64,000 bases of DNA from Peribacillus kribbensis DSM 17871. Lineage in GTDB: Bacteria; Bacillota; Bacilli; Bacillales; DSM-1321. The stretch is from positions 1-64,000 of the forward strand of contig NZ_AUMQ01000035.1 of NCBI RefSeq assembly GCF_000430765.1, read 5' to 3'. This document shows positions 27,014-35,966 of this stretch, piece by piece. The position numbers and the translations under genes were made by a program. The notes under the pieces are model-generated. The model ran no database searches. It was not told the origin of the DNA and saw only the letters and a list, made by a program, of their open reading frames with translations. The stretch's first letter is position 1. Each line of letters begins with the position of its first letter.

Positions 27014-27916
27014 ATGAAGGTAACAGGATTTAAAGTAACGTTGGCTGCATTATTGATGGCAGGAGCTCTTGCGGGATGCGGAAATGCAAAGGAAGATTCT
27101 GCGGGCAGCAAAAATAAGAAAAACGGTTCTGACGCTAAAACAGAAGACATTTCTGGAACTCTGACTGCAGCTGGATCTACAGCACTGCAGCCGCTGGCTG
27201 AAGAAGCAGCAAACGAAATTACAGGTAAATATCCGAACCTTTCAGTGACAGTACAGGGCGGCGGCAGCGGCACAGGTGTTAATCAGGTCGCTTCTAATGC
27301 AATACAGATTGGAATGTCAGATGTCCCTTCAGCTGATAAGCTTGAAGACAAAACAAAAGCAGACAAGCTTGTCGATACGAAAGTTGCTGGGATTGCTTTC
27401 TCACTTGTAGTAAATAAAGATGTTAAAGTAGATTCTCTTACACTAGAACAGATTCAGGGAATCTTCTCCGGTAAATATAAAAACTGGAAGGAAGTAGGCG
27501 GAAATGATGAGAAAATCAATGTAATCAACCGTCCAGCTTCTTCTGGTACAAGAGCAACGTTTGAAAAGACTATCATGAAAGACGCGAAAATCGATGACAG
27601 CATCGGTACAGCACAAGATTCAAGCGGTGCCGTTGAGAAATCTGTAAACTCCACTCCGGGTGCAGTCAGTTACCTTGCAATGTCTTACTTTGTAGGAGAT
27701 AAAAAGGACAGCCTTAAAACACTAAAAATTGATGGTGTAGAAGCTAAGTCTGAGAATGTATCAGGTGGAAAATATCCGTTCTGGTCTTATGAATATATGA
27801 TTACTGACGGAGAGCCTAAGAAAGCAGCTAAAGGATTTATCGATTATGTTTCTGGTGATGATTTCTCAGATAAAGTGACTGAAATGGGATATATCCCAAT
27901 GAGTAAGTTAAAGTAA
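27014..27916 (+). CDS. pstS: Phosphate ABC transporter substrate-binding lipoprotein
   Basis: PstS captures phosphate outside the membrane for high-affinity uptake. The 300-residue precursor has a lipobox ALAGC (Cys22), a charged linker, then the phosphate-binding sequence LTAAGSTALQPLAEEAA and VQGGGSGTGVNQVASNAIQIG, with NRPASSGTRATFEKT further on. The ATG at 27014 has GGGGGAAAG upstream. It is first in pstS-pstC-pstA and is preceded by a Pho box, so it should be induced by phosphate starvation. Confidence 0.95.
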   Translation: MKVTGFKVTLAALLMAGALAGCGNAKEDSAGSKNKKNGSDAKTEDISGTLTAAGSTALQPLAEEAANEITGKYPNLSVTVQGGGSGTGVNQVASNAIQIGMSDVPSADKLEDKTKADKLVDTKVAGIAFSLVVNKDVKVDSLTLEQIQGIFSGKYKNWKEVGGNDEKINVINRPASSGTRATFEKTIMKDAKIDDSIGTAQDSSGAVEKSVNSTPGAVSYLAMSYFVGDKKDSLKTLKIDGVEAKSENVSGGKYPFWSYEYMITDGEPKKAAKGFIDYVSGDDFSDKVTEMGYIPMSKLK

Positions 27917-27934
27917 GATTTTTGAAAACTGAAG

Positions 27935-27963
27935 CAAGGCTGGCCTGGATGAGCCAGCCTTGT
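27935..27963 (+). other. Intercistronic hairpin between pstS and pstC
   Basis: CAAGGCTGGC and GCCAGCCTTG form a 10-base stem with no T-run. Such hairpins after pstS are thought to stabilise the abundant pstS message or lower read-through into the permease genes. Confidence 0.6.
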
Positions 27964-28001
27964 TCGCTGTGATAATCAAAAAATGGCGAGGGGTGCAAGT
28001 G

Positions 28002-28892
28002 ATGAAGGAAAAAGGGTCGATCAATTATTTTAAAAATGAATACCTGGGAAGAACGCTTGTTACGCTTTGTGGCCTGCTGATTGTAGCCACTACACTAGCG
28101 ATTATTATCTTTATCTGTCAAAAAGGGATTCAGTCTTTTACAGACAGCAAGATCTCGATTGCTGATATGCTGAGCTCCGTTCATTGGAGCCCAGGCAATA
28201 AATCATATGGTGCACTAGTATTCATAGCGGGTTCAACCGCTGTTTCCCTGGGAGCGGTAATTATAGCAGCTCCGATTGGCATTGCGATTGCTATCTTCAA
28301 CAATCATATTGCTCCAAGGTTTGGCTCCAAATTCCTTAAGCCTGTTCTGGAGCTGCTGGTAGGGATTCCATCTGTTGTTTACGGATTTCTTGGAGTGACC
28401 ATATTAGTTCCATTGCTGCGTGATAATTTTGGCGGTGTTGGATTCAGCTTAATCGCAGGTATTATTGTTCTTAGCATCATGATTCTTCCGACGATCGCCA
28501 GTATAGCAGACGATGCGATCCGAGGTGTGTCGCCTTCCTATTTGGAAGCATCCCTTGGTCTTGGTTCAACCAGATGGCAGGCGGTAAGCAGGATTGTGGT
28601 ACCGGCCGCGAAAAAGGGGATCTTGACCGGAGTGGTGTTAGGATTGGCAAGGGCGTTTGGTGAAGCTCTCGCGGTACAGATGGTCATAGGGAATACGGTC
28701 AAACTTCCGGACAGCCTGTACAGCCCTACATCAACGCTGACTGGCATCCTTTCCATGGATATGTCAAACACCATCAATGGAACAGCCTGGAATAATGTAC
28801 TATGGACATTGGCCATGATTCTTCTTCTAATTTCCTTCTTGTTTATTTTACTCATCAGACTGATCGGCAAAAAGGGGGCGCATGAAGCATGA
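28002..28892 (+). CDS. pstC: Phosphate ABC transporter permease PstC
   Basis: PstC is one of two membrane subunits of the phosphate importer. The 296-residue protein has about six membrane segments and the binding-protein-dependent permease loop (EASLGLGSTRWQAVSRIVVP, near residue 178) that contacts the ATPase, plus LARAFGEALAVQMVIGN. The start at 28002 follows GAGGGG; the longer frame upstream has no ribosome site. It overlaps pstA by four bases. Confidence 0.94.
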   Translation: MKEKGSINYFKNEYLGRTLVTLCGLLIVATTLAIIIFICQKGIQSFTDSKISIADMLSSVHWSPGNKSYGALVFIAGSTAVSLGAVIIAAPIGIAIAIFNNHIAPRFGSKFLKPVLELLVGIPSVVYGFLGVTILVPLLRDNFGGVGFSLIAGIIVLSIMILPTIASIADDAIRGVSPSYLEASLGLGSTRWQAVSRIVVPAAKKGILTGVVLGLARAFGEALAVQMVIGNTVKLPDSLYSPTSTLTGILSMDMSNTINGTAWNNVLWTLAMILLLISFLFILLIRLIGKKGAHEA

Positions 28893-29824
28893 AAAATTCA
28901 GCTAGAACGGTAAATACCATCTGGACAGGCATATTTTATGCAATTGCTGCCGCTGTTATAGCACTGCTGGTCTTTTTAGTATTTGAAATCATTAAAAGAG
29001 GCTGGGGCTTCTGGGATCCTGACTTTCTTTTCGGTCTTCCAAGCAATACAATGGCCGGAGGGGGGATCGGCCCTCAGCTGTTTAACTCTTTCTATTTACT
29101 TGTTTTATCTCTTGTCATATCTGTCCCGCTTGGACTTGGGGCAGGCATTTATCTTGCGGAGTATGCCAAACAGGGAAAATTCCTGAACTTTGTCAGGCTG
29201 TGCATTGAAACGATGGCCTCTCTTCCTTCCATTGTCGTCGGGCTTTTCGGTTTACTGATTTTCGTTACTCTTTCCCACTGGGGATACACTTTGTTCGGCG
29301 GGGCGCTCGTCCTGACCATCCTTAATCTGCCGGGTCTGACAAGGGTCTGTGAATCAGCCATTGCTTCTGTCCCTCAAAATATTAAAGAAGCGAGCTATGG
29401 ACTGGGCTCTACCAAATGGCAGACGTTAATGAAAGTTTCCCTGCCAACGGCTATGCAGGAAATTATTACGGGTGTCATCCTCTCGGCAGGACGGGTGTTT
29501 GGTGAAGCAGCAGCCTTGATATATACAGCAGGTTTAACGACACCGACGCTGAACTCGGCAGCAGATCTTACAAGCCCGATTAATCCTTTCAATATTTTCA
29601 GGCCGGCGGAAACTCTCGCTGTCCACATCTGGAAGCTTAATTCGGAAGGTATTGTCCCTGACGCAGCAGAAATCGCCACTAAATCCGCGGCAGTCCTGAT
29701 TGTGATGGTGCTTGTATTTAACATTTTGGCAAGGATATCAGCGAAAATCCTCGATAATTATTACAGCGGATCTAAGCGGAAAAAGAAAGTAAGCAATAGC
29801 GCTGGCAGAAGGGAAGCAGCTTAA
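28889..29824 (+). CDS. pstA: Phosphate ABC transporter permease PstA
   Basis: PstA is the second membrane subunit. The 311-residue protein has about six membrane segments, the ATPase-contact loop KEASYGLGSTKWQTLMKVSL (near residue 167) and SAGRVFGEAAALIYTAG. Its ATG overlaps the pstC stop (ATGA). A terminator follows 10 bases after its stop, so no pstB is present in this operon; the ATPase must come from another locus. Confidence 0.94.
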   Translation: MKNSARTVNTIWTGIFYAIAAAVIALLVFLVFEIIKRGWGFWDPDFLFGLPSNTMAGGGIGPQLFNSFYLLVLSLVISVPLGLGAGIYLAEYAKQGKFLNFVRLCIETMASLPSIVVGLFGLLIFVTLSHWGYTLFGGALVLTILNLPGLTRVCESAIASVPQNIKEASYGLGSTKWQTLMKVSLPTAMQEIITGVILSAGRVFGEAAALIYTAGLTTPTLNSAADLTSPINPFNIFRPAETLAVHIWKLNSEGIVPDAAEIATKSAAVLIVMVLVFNILARISAKILDNYYSGSKRKKKVSNSAGRREAA

Positions 29825-29830
29825 ATAAAA

Positions 29831-29862
29831 ACCGCCTGGCCAATTGGCCAGGCGGTTTTTTA
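29831..29862. terminator. Terminator of the pst operon
   Basis: A perfect 13-base inverted repeat ACCGCCTGGCCAA/TTGGCCAGGCGGT with six T residues after it. The A-run before it may let it also stop the opposite gene. Confidence 0.9.
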
Positions 29863-29869
29863 ATCTATA

Positions 29870-31012
29870 TTAAAGAGTATCATCCCTGTCGTCTAAGTTT
29901 GAATTTCGTCTAGTATTTAGGGAATCGTCTCCGTTTATCTTTGGGTTGCCGGAAGTATTCAGATTAGCTTCCTCCTTACGTACAGTCTCGGTTACATGCT
30001 TGGAATCCTCCACTGTACGCTTGCCGATGACAACTTCATCGGTAACGACAGGCCTTTTGCTGACTTCAATCTGTTCCTCGACAATAGGAACTCTAATGGT
30101 TTCATTATCGTTAAACTCTCCATCAGCATCAGTGATTTCGTTGTCTACAGAACGGCGTTCCACATAGACCTCTTCACGTTTAACAGGGACTTCCACGGTT
30201 TTCTGTTCCTCTGTGACTTCCTTGTTGACTTCCACTTCACCTGTCTGTACTTCATTTTTATTAATATCCAGCTGCTCTTCGCGAAGCTTCAACTTTTGCT
30301 CCTCATCTGTCTCAGTGTCAATTCGGCCGGTGGATGCAGTCTCATAATTTGCGTTTGTATCGCGCCCATAATCCACCTGGGATTCAGCAGTCGGTCCTCC
30401 TGTTAATGTTGAATCATAGTCTGAACCGGCAGAGCGCCTAGTCGCAGTTGAGTCCTTATCGGCAGTGCGATTAGTAACAGAAGTGGCATCATAATCTGTA
30501 TCAGCAGAACGGTTCGTATCTGTATCATAATCTGCAACTGCTCCTGTACCAGCAAAAGCTCCTGTAGCAGTACCTGTCAATGTATCGTTATAGCCTGGGG
30601 CAGCTGTTCCAAAATTGGCATCTGTCTGATAAGTTCCGTCAGACAGTGACGAATTTGTGTCTCCATCGACTGTTACAAGATACTTTCCGTCATCTAAATG
30701 GGAAGTATACGCATCGCGTTCTGCCGGTGTTAAATCCAATCCAGCGAGGCGGCTGTTTGTATCTGTCATATCATCCATCGTAAAGAAATGCTTCATTTTA
30801 TCCCAGAAGGATTCATCATCATTCCCTGCTGCGGTTCCTGAGTGAACATCACGGTCAACAGTAGCTCCGGTGCGATCCTCTAATAACGAATTATCTCTTC
30901 GGTTGGTAAGTACAGAAATCTGGTCGGTATCATATCCCTGTGAAGTTAAGTCCCTGATTGCCTGAATAGCTTCTTCTTGTGAATCAAATACACCTACAAC
31001 TCTTTTTGCCAT
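29870..31012 (-). CDS. General stress protein with YflT and DUF2382 domains
   Basis: The 380-residue protein starts with a YflT/general-stress 17M module (MAKRVVGVFDSQEEAIQAIR and YDTDQISVLTN, residues 1-110), continues with a low-complexity region rich in Asp, Thr, Ser and Asn (about 120-230, many DYDS/DTN repeats), and ends with a DUF2382 domain (about 235-350, repeated V-x-x-E-x-V-x-V-x-K-R-x-V strands such as EVEVNKEVTEEQKTVEVPVK). This order resembles B. subtilis YsnF-like stress proteins. A SigB-type promoter lies upstream. The molecular role is unknown. Confidence 0.85.
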   Translation of the reverse strand: MAKRVVGVFDSQEEAIQAIRDLTSQGYDTDQISVLTNRRDNSLLEDRTGATVDRDVHSGTAAGNDDESFWDKMKHFFTMDDMTDTNSRLAGLDLTPAERDAYTSHLDDGKYLVTVDGDTNSSLSDGTYQTDANFGTAAPGYNDTLTGTATGAFAGTGAVADYDTDTNRSADTDYDATSVTNRTADKDSTATRRSAGSDYDSTLTGGPTAESQVDYGRDTNANYETASTGRIDTETDEEQKLKLREEQLDINKNEVQTGEVEVNKEVTEEQKTVEVPVKREEVYVERRSVDNEITDADGEFNDNETIRVPIVEEQIEVSKRPVVTDEVVIGKRTVEDSKHVTETVRKEEANLNTSGNPKINGDDSLNTRRNSNLDDRDDTL

Positions 31013-31062
31013 GATATGTTCCTCCTTTAAAGATTCTAAATTTTATTGGCTACAGCCTTTGT

Positions 31063-31087
31063 TTACCCGGGGTATGTGGAGTTAAAC
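31063..31087 (-). promoter_or_regulatory. SigB-dependent promoter
   Basis: On the minus strand GTTTAA, 13 bases, GGGTAA: this matches the SigB general-stress consensus (GTTTAA-N12-15-GGGTAT) at 11 of 12 positions. It lies about 50 bases before the stress protein start. Confidence 0.8.
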
Positions 31088-31163
31088 GGATTTTATTTTT
31101 TGAAACAATAAATATATAAAATTGTCAAGAACTTTTTATGTTTACTTTGCTGAATGATTGCTC

Positions 31164-33089
31164 CTAGTTTGGTTTTTGGAGACCGAGTAATTTATAAAGC
31201 TGCGGCGCAATTTTTAGGTTAGACATGGATGGAACTTCCCTTCCTTCCGGGAAGTCCTTTCCTTTGGCAAAAAAGACCGGGCGGAGGTTTTCCCGGCTGG
31301 GATCTCCGCCATGGGTCCCTAATTCAATTGCGGGTTTGGTTTCTTGGTCGATATCGCTTCCCATGATATATCCTTCGGCTCCAATCAAAACGATATCTCC
31401 CGCATTTTTATGGCCGAAATCCTTATTCCGGGGACTGTTGCGTATGATCTTCTCATAGGGATGCACGCTTCCGCCCCGGAGTAACTGCCAGGTGTTATCC
31501 GCATGCTCCGCAATCAAATCAAAGGATGCCTGTCCGTCCCTTAAGCCGCCGGCAAGCTCGTCCCACTCATTCTTAAATATTGCTTTGTTCCGGACCTGCT
31601 CCGCTTCCGCCTGTTTAAAGGCCTTGATAATCTCACTTCGAGTCTTTTCATAGCGGCTCTGGGGTACGATGCCGTTTTTTTCTCTTGATTGTAAATTGAT
31701 ATAGATGTGCGCAACTGAAGAACTTGGGACAGCATAAGCCTTGCTTTTCCTAAAATCAATTTTTCCATTGTGCCCCATTGCCAAGAGGCCCTTGTCTTTT
31801 AAAATTTTATTAGGCTCGAGTGTAGTATGAGCTGGCTCCATTCCATGATCGGAAACCACCAGCAGATTGTCATTTTTGTTAAGATGCTTCATTGTACGGC
31901 CGATCACCTGATCTGCCAGCTTATAGGACCATTCAATATAACCGGCATACTCCTTGGCTTTTGCCTTAGAATATCCAGGCTGCCTTGGATCGGTCAGTGT
32001 AAATTGATGCTCCTCATGGTCGATTTGAGGCTCATAAAACATCAGAAGGTCGGGCTTATAGGTGTCTTTAATAAAAAGGGAAACATCGGCCACCCATTTC
32101 ACAAAGCGGGAACTGATATCCTCATACTCTTTTCTCGTTATCCAGCCCTTTTCGAGAGCGGGAGTATCGTCCTGGGGAGGAAAAAAGCCAAATCTGCTTT
32201 TTATTTCATTTGCAAATCCTGAAGGGCCGTCATAGATTCCTTCAGTTACGGCTGTCCTGTAAATAGGGACCCTTCCCGACAGGCTGCTGTCCGTACTGCG
32301 GATTTTAAACCAGAACCCAGCAGTCCCGCTATGGTCCACATTCAGCTTAAGTGAGCCCCATTTTTGTCCTTTTACAAAAGAATCCTCTGAATCCACTTTT
32401 TTATCTTCCGAAACAATGAAGTCCTCGTAATTTTGTTTTCCATCATCTGCAGAATCGAAGGCAAGGATATGGAGTTCACGGCTGCTTTTTCCCTTCATTT
32501 TTATCTTCACCAACGCCTCCTTTAGCGGACTAAAGGTTTTAGGAGCATTCCTCCAATTCTTTGCTCTCGTAAAAAGAAGTGTATCCAGGGAGCTTTGTGA
32601 CCAGGCATTCCCATAAAAAACGGAATAATCCCCCTGTTTTCCATTCCGGGGATTAGCGCCGGGGAATATAACAGTAGCGGTTGTTCTGCCCTGTTTTCTT
32701 GCCTCCTTCCAGACAGGCGGGGTGTCAAGGGGAGCCTGAAAGGAGTCGTCAACATTCCGGAGAGGCTTCTCCCTATTATGGAATTGATTGCTTACAATCC
32801 CCGTTTTAGACGGCCTTTCCCCGGTCGCAATCGCCGCATGAGAGGGAGCAGTGAGTGAGGGAGTAATGGTTTTTGGTTTTTCAGCCGTTTCACCCTGTTC
32901 GATCAAGTTTTTGATATGAGGGAGTTTTCCCTGTTTTACGTAATGGCGGGTTAAGTCATTCCTCATCCCATCAAAAGAAATTAAGATCGTCTGGCCTTTC
33001 TGCTCCTGCGGCGGCTCTGCAGCAGAGACGGTATCCATAAAACCGGATATGGCAAGCAGGAAAATCAGACTGAGTAAAGCTTTGTACAT
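31164..33089 (-). CDS. Secreted alkaline phosphatase-superfamily protein (type I phosphodiesterase/nucleotide pyrophosphatase)
   Basis: The 641-residue protein has an N-terminal signal peptide (about residues 1-23, ending VSAAE) and the alkaline-phosphatase fold: SFDGMRNDL near residue 34 (metal Asp), TPSLTAPSHAAIATG with the Thr/Ser nucleophile near 75, and VVSDHGMEPAHT near 415 (metal Asp and His). These place it with type I phosphodiesterase/nucleotide pyrophosphatases. The ATG at 33089 follows GGAGG. Its substrate is unknown. It is probably exported; it sits near the pst operon, but I see no Pho box at it. Confidence 0.85.
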   Translation of the reverse strand: MYKALLSLIFLLAISGFMDTVSAAEPPQEQKGQTILISFDGMRNDLTRHYVKQGKLPHIKNLIEQGETAEKPKTITPSLTAPSHAAIATGERPSKTGIVSNQFHNREKPLRNVDDSFQAPLDTPPVWKEARKQGRTTATVIFPGANPRNGKQGDYSVFYGNAWSQSSLDTLLFTRAKNWRNAPKTFSPLKEALVKIKMKGKSSRELHILAFDSADDGKQNYEDFIVSEDKKVDSEDSFVKGQKWGSLKLNVDHSGTAGFWFKIRSTDSSLSGRVPIYRTAVTEGIYDGPSGFANEIKSRFGFFPPQDDTPALEKGWITRKEYEDISSRFVKWVADVSLFIKDTYKPDLLMFYEPQIDHEEHQFTLTDPRQPGYSKAKAKEYAGYIEWSYKLADQVIGRTMKHLNKNDNLLVVSDHGMEPAHTTLEPNKILKDKGLLAMGHNGKIDFRKSKAYAVPSSSVAHIYINLQSREKNGIVPQSRYEKTRSEIIKAFKQAEAEQVRNKAIFKNEWDELAGGLRDGQASFDLIAEHADNTWQLLRGGSVHPYEKIIRNSPRNKDFGHKNAGDIVLIGAEGYIMGSDIDQETKPAIELGTHGGDPSRENLRPVFFAKGKDFPEGREVPSMSNLKIAPQLYKLLGLQKPN

Positions 33090-33171
33090 GTATGTATCCT
33101 CCAATCAAAGGTGTAAATTTTGTATACCTCAAATCGTCATGATGAAACTGGATATTAATTTCGAAGAGAGT

Positions 33172-33201
33172 TTGACAAAATATGCCTGTAATCATTATAA
33201 T
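33172..33201 (+). promoter_or_regulatory. Promoter of the proS T-box leader
   Basis: TTGACA, 18 bases, TATAAT: consensus SigA hexamers. Transcription would begin near 33208. Confidence 0.8.
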
Positions 33202-33207
33202 GTCTAG

Positions 33208-33443
33208 AAATAGCTGAAACGGTGATAAGGATTAGTAAGGTGGTCCGGCCAATATCAGAGAGGGGGCTGTATGCTGAAAGGCTCCCATTGCGCTGTCATC
33301 TGAACCTGCCTTTGAGTTCTATATCGAAGAAGATATCAGCGGGTTCCATCCGTTATCATGGAAAAAGTGTAAAGCCGATGCTTTAAATTAGGGTGGTACC
33401 GCCAAATTCTTGGTCCCTTGATTTCAGCAGGGCTTTTTTTATT
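33208..33443 (+). promoter_or_regulatory. T-box riboswitch, proline type
   Basis: The leader has the T-box sequence TAGGGTGGTACCGC (33389-33402) and ends in a terminator with a run of T residues. The specifier loop reads TGAACCTGCC, giving codon CCT for proline. Uncharged tRNA-Pro would pair with CCT and with the T-box and allow read-through into proS. Confidence 0.9.
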
Positions 33444-33533
33444 CTATTTTTACAGCAGCTATAAAGAAAACCAATCAGCATACTGCGGGAAACAACAGGA
33501 GAATAAATAAAATTGAGAATACGAGGTGTCAAG

Positions 33534-34964
33534 ATGGCCAAGGAATTTGTAAGAGATATTACGGCAATGGATGATGATTTTGCGCAATGGTATACCGATG
33601 TAGTGACAAAGGCAGATTTGATTGATTATTCCAGTGTCAGAGGCTGTATGATCATCCGCCCTTATGGCTATGAGCTCTGGGAAAATATCAAGAAGGAATT
33701 GGATGTCCGTTTTAAAGAGACTGGACATGAGAATGTGTATATGCCGCTGTTTATCCCAGAAAGTCTTCTGCAGCGCGAGAAGGATCACATTGAAGGATTT
33801 GCTCCTGAAGTAGCCTGGGTCACTCATGGCGGGGAGGAGGAGCTGGCCGAGAGGCTATGTGTCCGTCCGACTTCCGAGGTGCTTTTTGCAGAGCATTATA
33901 AAAACATTATCCATTCATACAGGGACCTGCCAAAGCTGTATAATCAGTGGGCCAATGTTGTCCGCTGGGAAAAGACTACGCGCCCGTTTTTACGTACGCT
34001 GGAATTCCTGTGGCAGGAGGGCCATACCTGTCATGAAACAGATGAAGATGCGCTTGAGGAAACAGTCAGAATGCTGAATGTCTATGCAGAGGTATGTGAA
34101 AAGGTGCTTGCGATTCCAGTGGTAAAAGGGCAGAAGACAGAGAAGGAGAAGTTTGCCGGTGCCAAGCTGACATACACCATCGAAAGCCTGATGCATGATG
34201 GGAAGGCCCTTCAATCCGGAACCTCCCACCACCTGGGGGATGGATTTGCGAAGGCATTTGGCATTCAATACACGGATAAAAACGGAAAGCTGCAGCATGT
34301 CCATCAGACTTCCTGGGGCTTTACTACCCGGATCATCGGGGCCATGATCATGGTGCATGGGGATGACAGAGGTCTTGTGATTCCTCCAAATGCAGCTCCA
34401 ATCCAGCTGATGATCGTCCCAATTGCCCAGCATAAAGAGGGTGTACTGGATTTTGCCTATAATCTGAAAGCCCAGCTTTCTAAAACCGTCCGTGCCGAGA
34501 TCGATGCCAGCGATAAAAAGCCAGGCTGGAAGTTTAACGAATATGAGATGAAAGGTGTGCCTCTTCGCCTGGAAGTGGGACCAAAGGATATCGAAAATAA
34601 CCAAGTGGTCCTGGCAAGGCGGGATACTGGAGAGAAACAGATTGTTTCACTGGATGAAGTAGAAGCGAAGGTCGCTGAAACACTTTCAGACATACAAGAT
34701 ACTCTCTACAACAGGGCGTTGGAACACCGTGAGGAAAATACTGCTTCTGTCATAACGTTTGATGAATTTAAACAAACGATTGAAGAAAAAGGCGGTTTTA
34801 TTAAAGCCATGTGGTGCGGGGACAGGGAATGCGAGGATAAAATTAAAGAAGAAACAACCGCTACCTCCAGATGCATTCCTTTCGAGCAGGAAACGATTTC
34901 ATCCAAGTGTATCTGCTGCGGGAAAGAGGCAGACAAGATGGTATATTGGGCGAAAGCCTATTAA
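33534..34964 (+). CDS. proS: Prolyl-tRNA synthetase, archaeal/eukaryotic type
   Basis: ProRS charges tRNA-Pro. The 476-residue protein is the short class II form (about 480 residues, no editing insertion), unlike the 560-570-residue bacterial form. Class II motifs are seen: LRPTSE-type [17 protein letters not shown] (near 116), motif 2 [20 protein letters not shown] (near 143) and motif 3 [14 protein letters not shown] (near 283). The C-terminus has the family's zinc cysteines (CGDRECED, then CICCG) and the final tyrosine. The ATG at 33534 follows GAGGTG. It is controlled by a proline T-box. A second ProRS may exist elsewhere. Confidence 0.94.
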   Translation: MAKEFVRDITAMDDDFAQWYTDVVTKADLIDYSSVRGCMIIRPYGYELWENIKKELDVRFKETGHENVYMPLFIPESLLQREKDHIEGFAPEVAWVTHGGEEELAERLCVRPTSEVLFAEHYKNIIHSYRDLPKLYNQWANVVRWEKTTRPFLRTLEFLWQEGHTCHETDEDALEETVRMLNVYAEVCEKVLAIPVVKGQKTEKEKFAGAKLTYTIESLMHDGKALQSGTSHHLGDGFAKAFGIQYTDKNGKLQHVHQTSWGFTTRIIGAMIMVHGDDRGLVIPPNAAPIQLMIVPIAQHKEGVLDFAYNLKAQLSKTVRAEIDASDKKPGWKFNEYEMKGVPLRLEVGPKDIENNQVVLARRDTGEKQIVSLDEVEAKVAETLSDIQDTLYNRALEHREENTASVITFDEFKQTIEEKGGFIKAMWCGDRECEDKIKEETTATSRCIPFEQETISSKCICCGKEADKMVYWAKAY

Positions 34965-34972
34965 TGACGAGG

Positions 34973-35019
34973 GACTGTCCAAAAAGTCAGGTTAGCCGGC
35001 TTTCTGGACAGTCCTTTTT
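34973..35019 (+). terminator. Terminator of proS
   Basis: GACTGTCCAAAAAG pairs with CTTTCTGGACAGTC around an inner 15-base loop, and six T residues follow. Confidence 0.8.
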
Positions 35020-35059
35020 TCAAAAGTCTAGTCATTAAATGAAGTAACCAAAAAGTAAA

Positions 35060-35270
35060 ATAAGGGTAGATTTTCCACTTAAATTGAAAATGGAGCTTGT
35101 TTGGGGGGAGATAAGGGGAATTTTTCCCCTTATGCATAGAAAATCCCCCCTATTTTTGATTTTTTTAAGTTAATAGAGGGAATTTCTCCTCTTATTTACG
35201 CTCTTTTTAGCCTTCCTTACAAATTAAGGGGAATTTTTCCCACTATTCATCAGCTCGGAAAATCCCCCTG
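35060..35270. repeat. Cluster of four palindromic repeats
   Basis: Four copies of a palindrome of the form TAAGGGGAATTTTTCCCCTTA lie at 35060-35081 (diverged), 35111-35133, 35171-35196 and 35225-35247, spaced 51-60 bases apart. Three copies are followed after a short gap by GAAAAT plus a purine- or C-rich tract. There is no open frame here. The repeats fill the gap between the converging proS and cupin genes. Their family is not recognised. Confidence 0.7.
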
Positions 35271-35309
35271 CTTCATTTTTAGGGACTTACCTGAGCCCCT
35301 TTGTCATAA

Positions 35310-35855
35310 TCAGCGGATCTTTACATCAATAAATTCCTTTTCGGGGGGCTGTTCCTTTATCCAATTCTCTAAAAGCGGGCCATCCACTCCATACACCGGA
35401 TCTTTGTCTGGAAGAGGTACCTCCTTAATATCTTCAATAGCAAGAAGCCGCTCCTCTTCTTTCCCTTTTCTCAGGTTGTACTCCATACCGTCGGGATAAG
35501 CTCCGGCAACCTCAAAATCCTCGCTGGAATCCAGTTTCTTATGCCCGGTGCCAGCTGGAAGGACCATCACATCACCCGGTTCCACGTTGAATTCTTTTCC
35601 TTTTTCGCCGCCAATCTGAAGACGGGCTGTCCCTTTTATAACGCCAAGCACCTCATGGGTATTGCTATGATAATGATGATAAGGAAAAACTCCGCCGCTC
35701 CAGCTGTTCAGCCAGTTGTTTTTGTTAAAAATTCCTTCTGTCTTTTCTGGATCTTCAGCAAGAGCTCCTTTATAGATCATGACCGACAGGGAAGGATTAT
35801 TTGGGATGCTGCCGTCATCTTGAAAAACATGAGTTTCTACTGTAAGCTTTTTCAT
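35310..35855 (-). CDS. Cupin-domain protein (YjlB-like)
   Basis: The 181-residue protein is a single cupin barrel. The first cupin motif is YHHYHSNTHEVLGVIKG (near residues 59-75, with the metal-binding His and Glu) and the second is PGDVMVLPAGTGHKKLD (near 93-109). It resembles the B. subtilis protein YjlB in type. GGGGGATC precedes the ATG. The reaction, if any, is unknown. Confidence 0.85.
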   Translation of the reverse strand: MKKLTVETHVFQDDGSIPNNPSLSVMIYKGALAEDPEKTEGIFNKNNWLNSWSGGVFPYHHYHSNTHEVLGVIKGTARLQIGGEKGKEFNVEPGDVMVLPAGTGHKKLDSSEDFEVAGAYPDGMEYNLRKGKEEERLLAIEDIKEVPLPDKDPVYGVDGPLLENWIKEQPPEKEFIDVKIR

Positions 35856-35966
35856 TTGAGATCCCCCAGTTTTTATTTTGCTAGAAAAATTCCCTTTAAT
35901 CTAAAACCTTAAACTATCCTCACAGCGAAAAAAGACTTGCCAGCTGAAAAATCAGCCCGGCAAATC

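Noticed and set aside
33990-34604. A 204-codon minus-strand frame inside proS
   Set aside because: It is opposite a well-supported synthetase with intact motifs; the protein shows no recognisable family.
35060-35270. CRISPR array
   Set aside because: The units are palindromes with diverged sequence and no unique spacers of constant length, and no cas genes are in the window.
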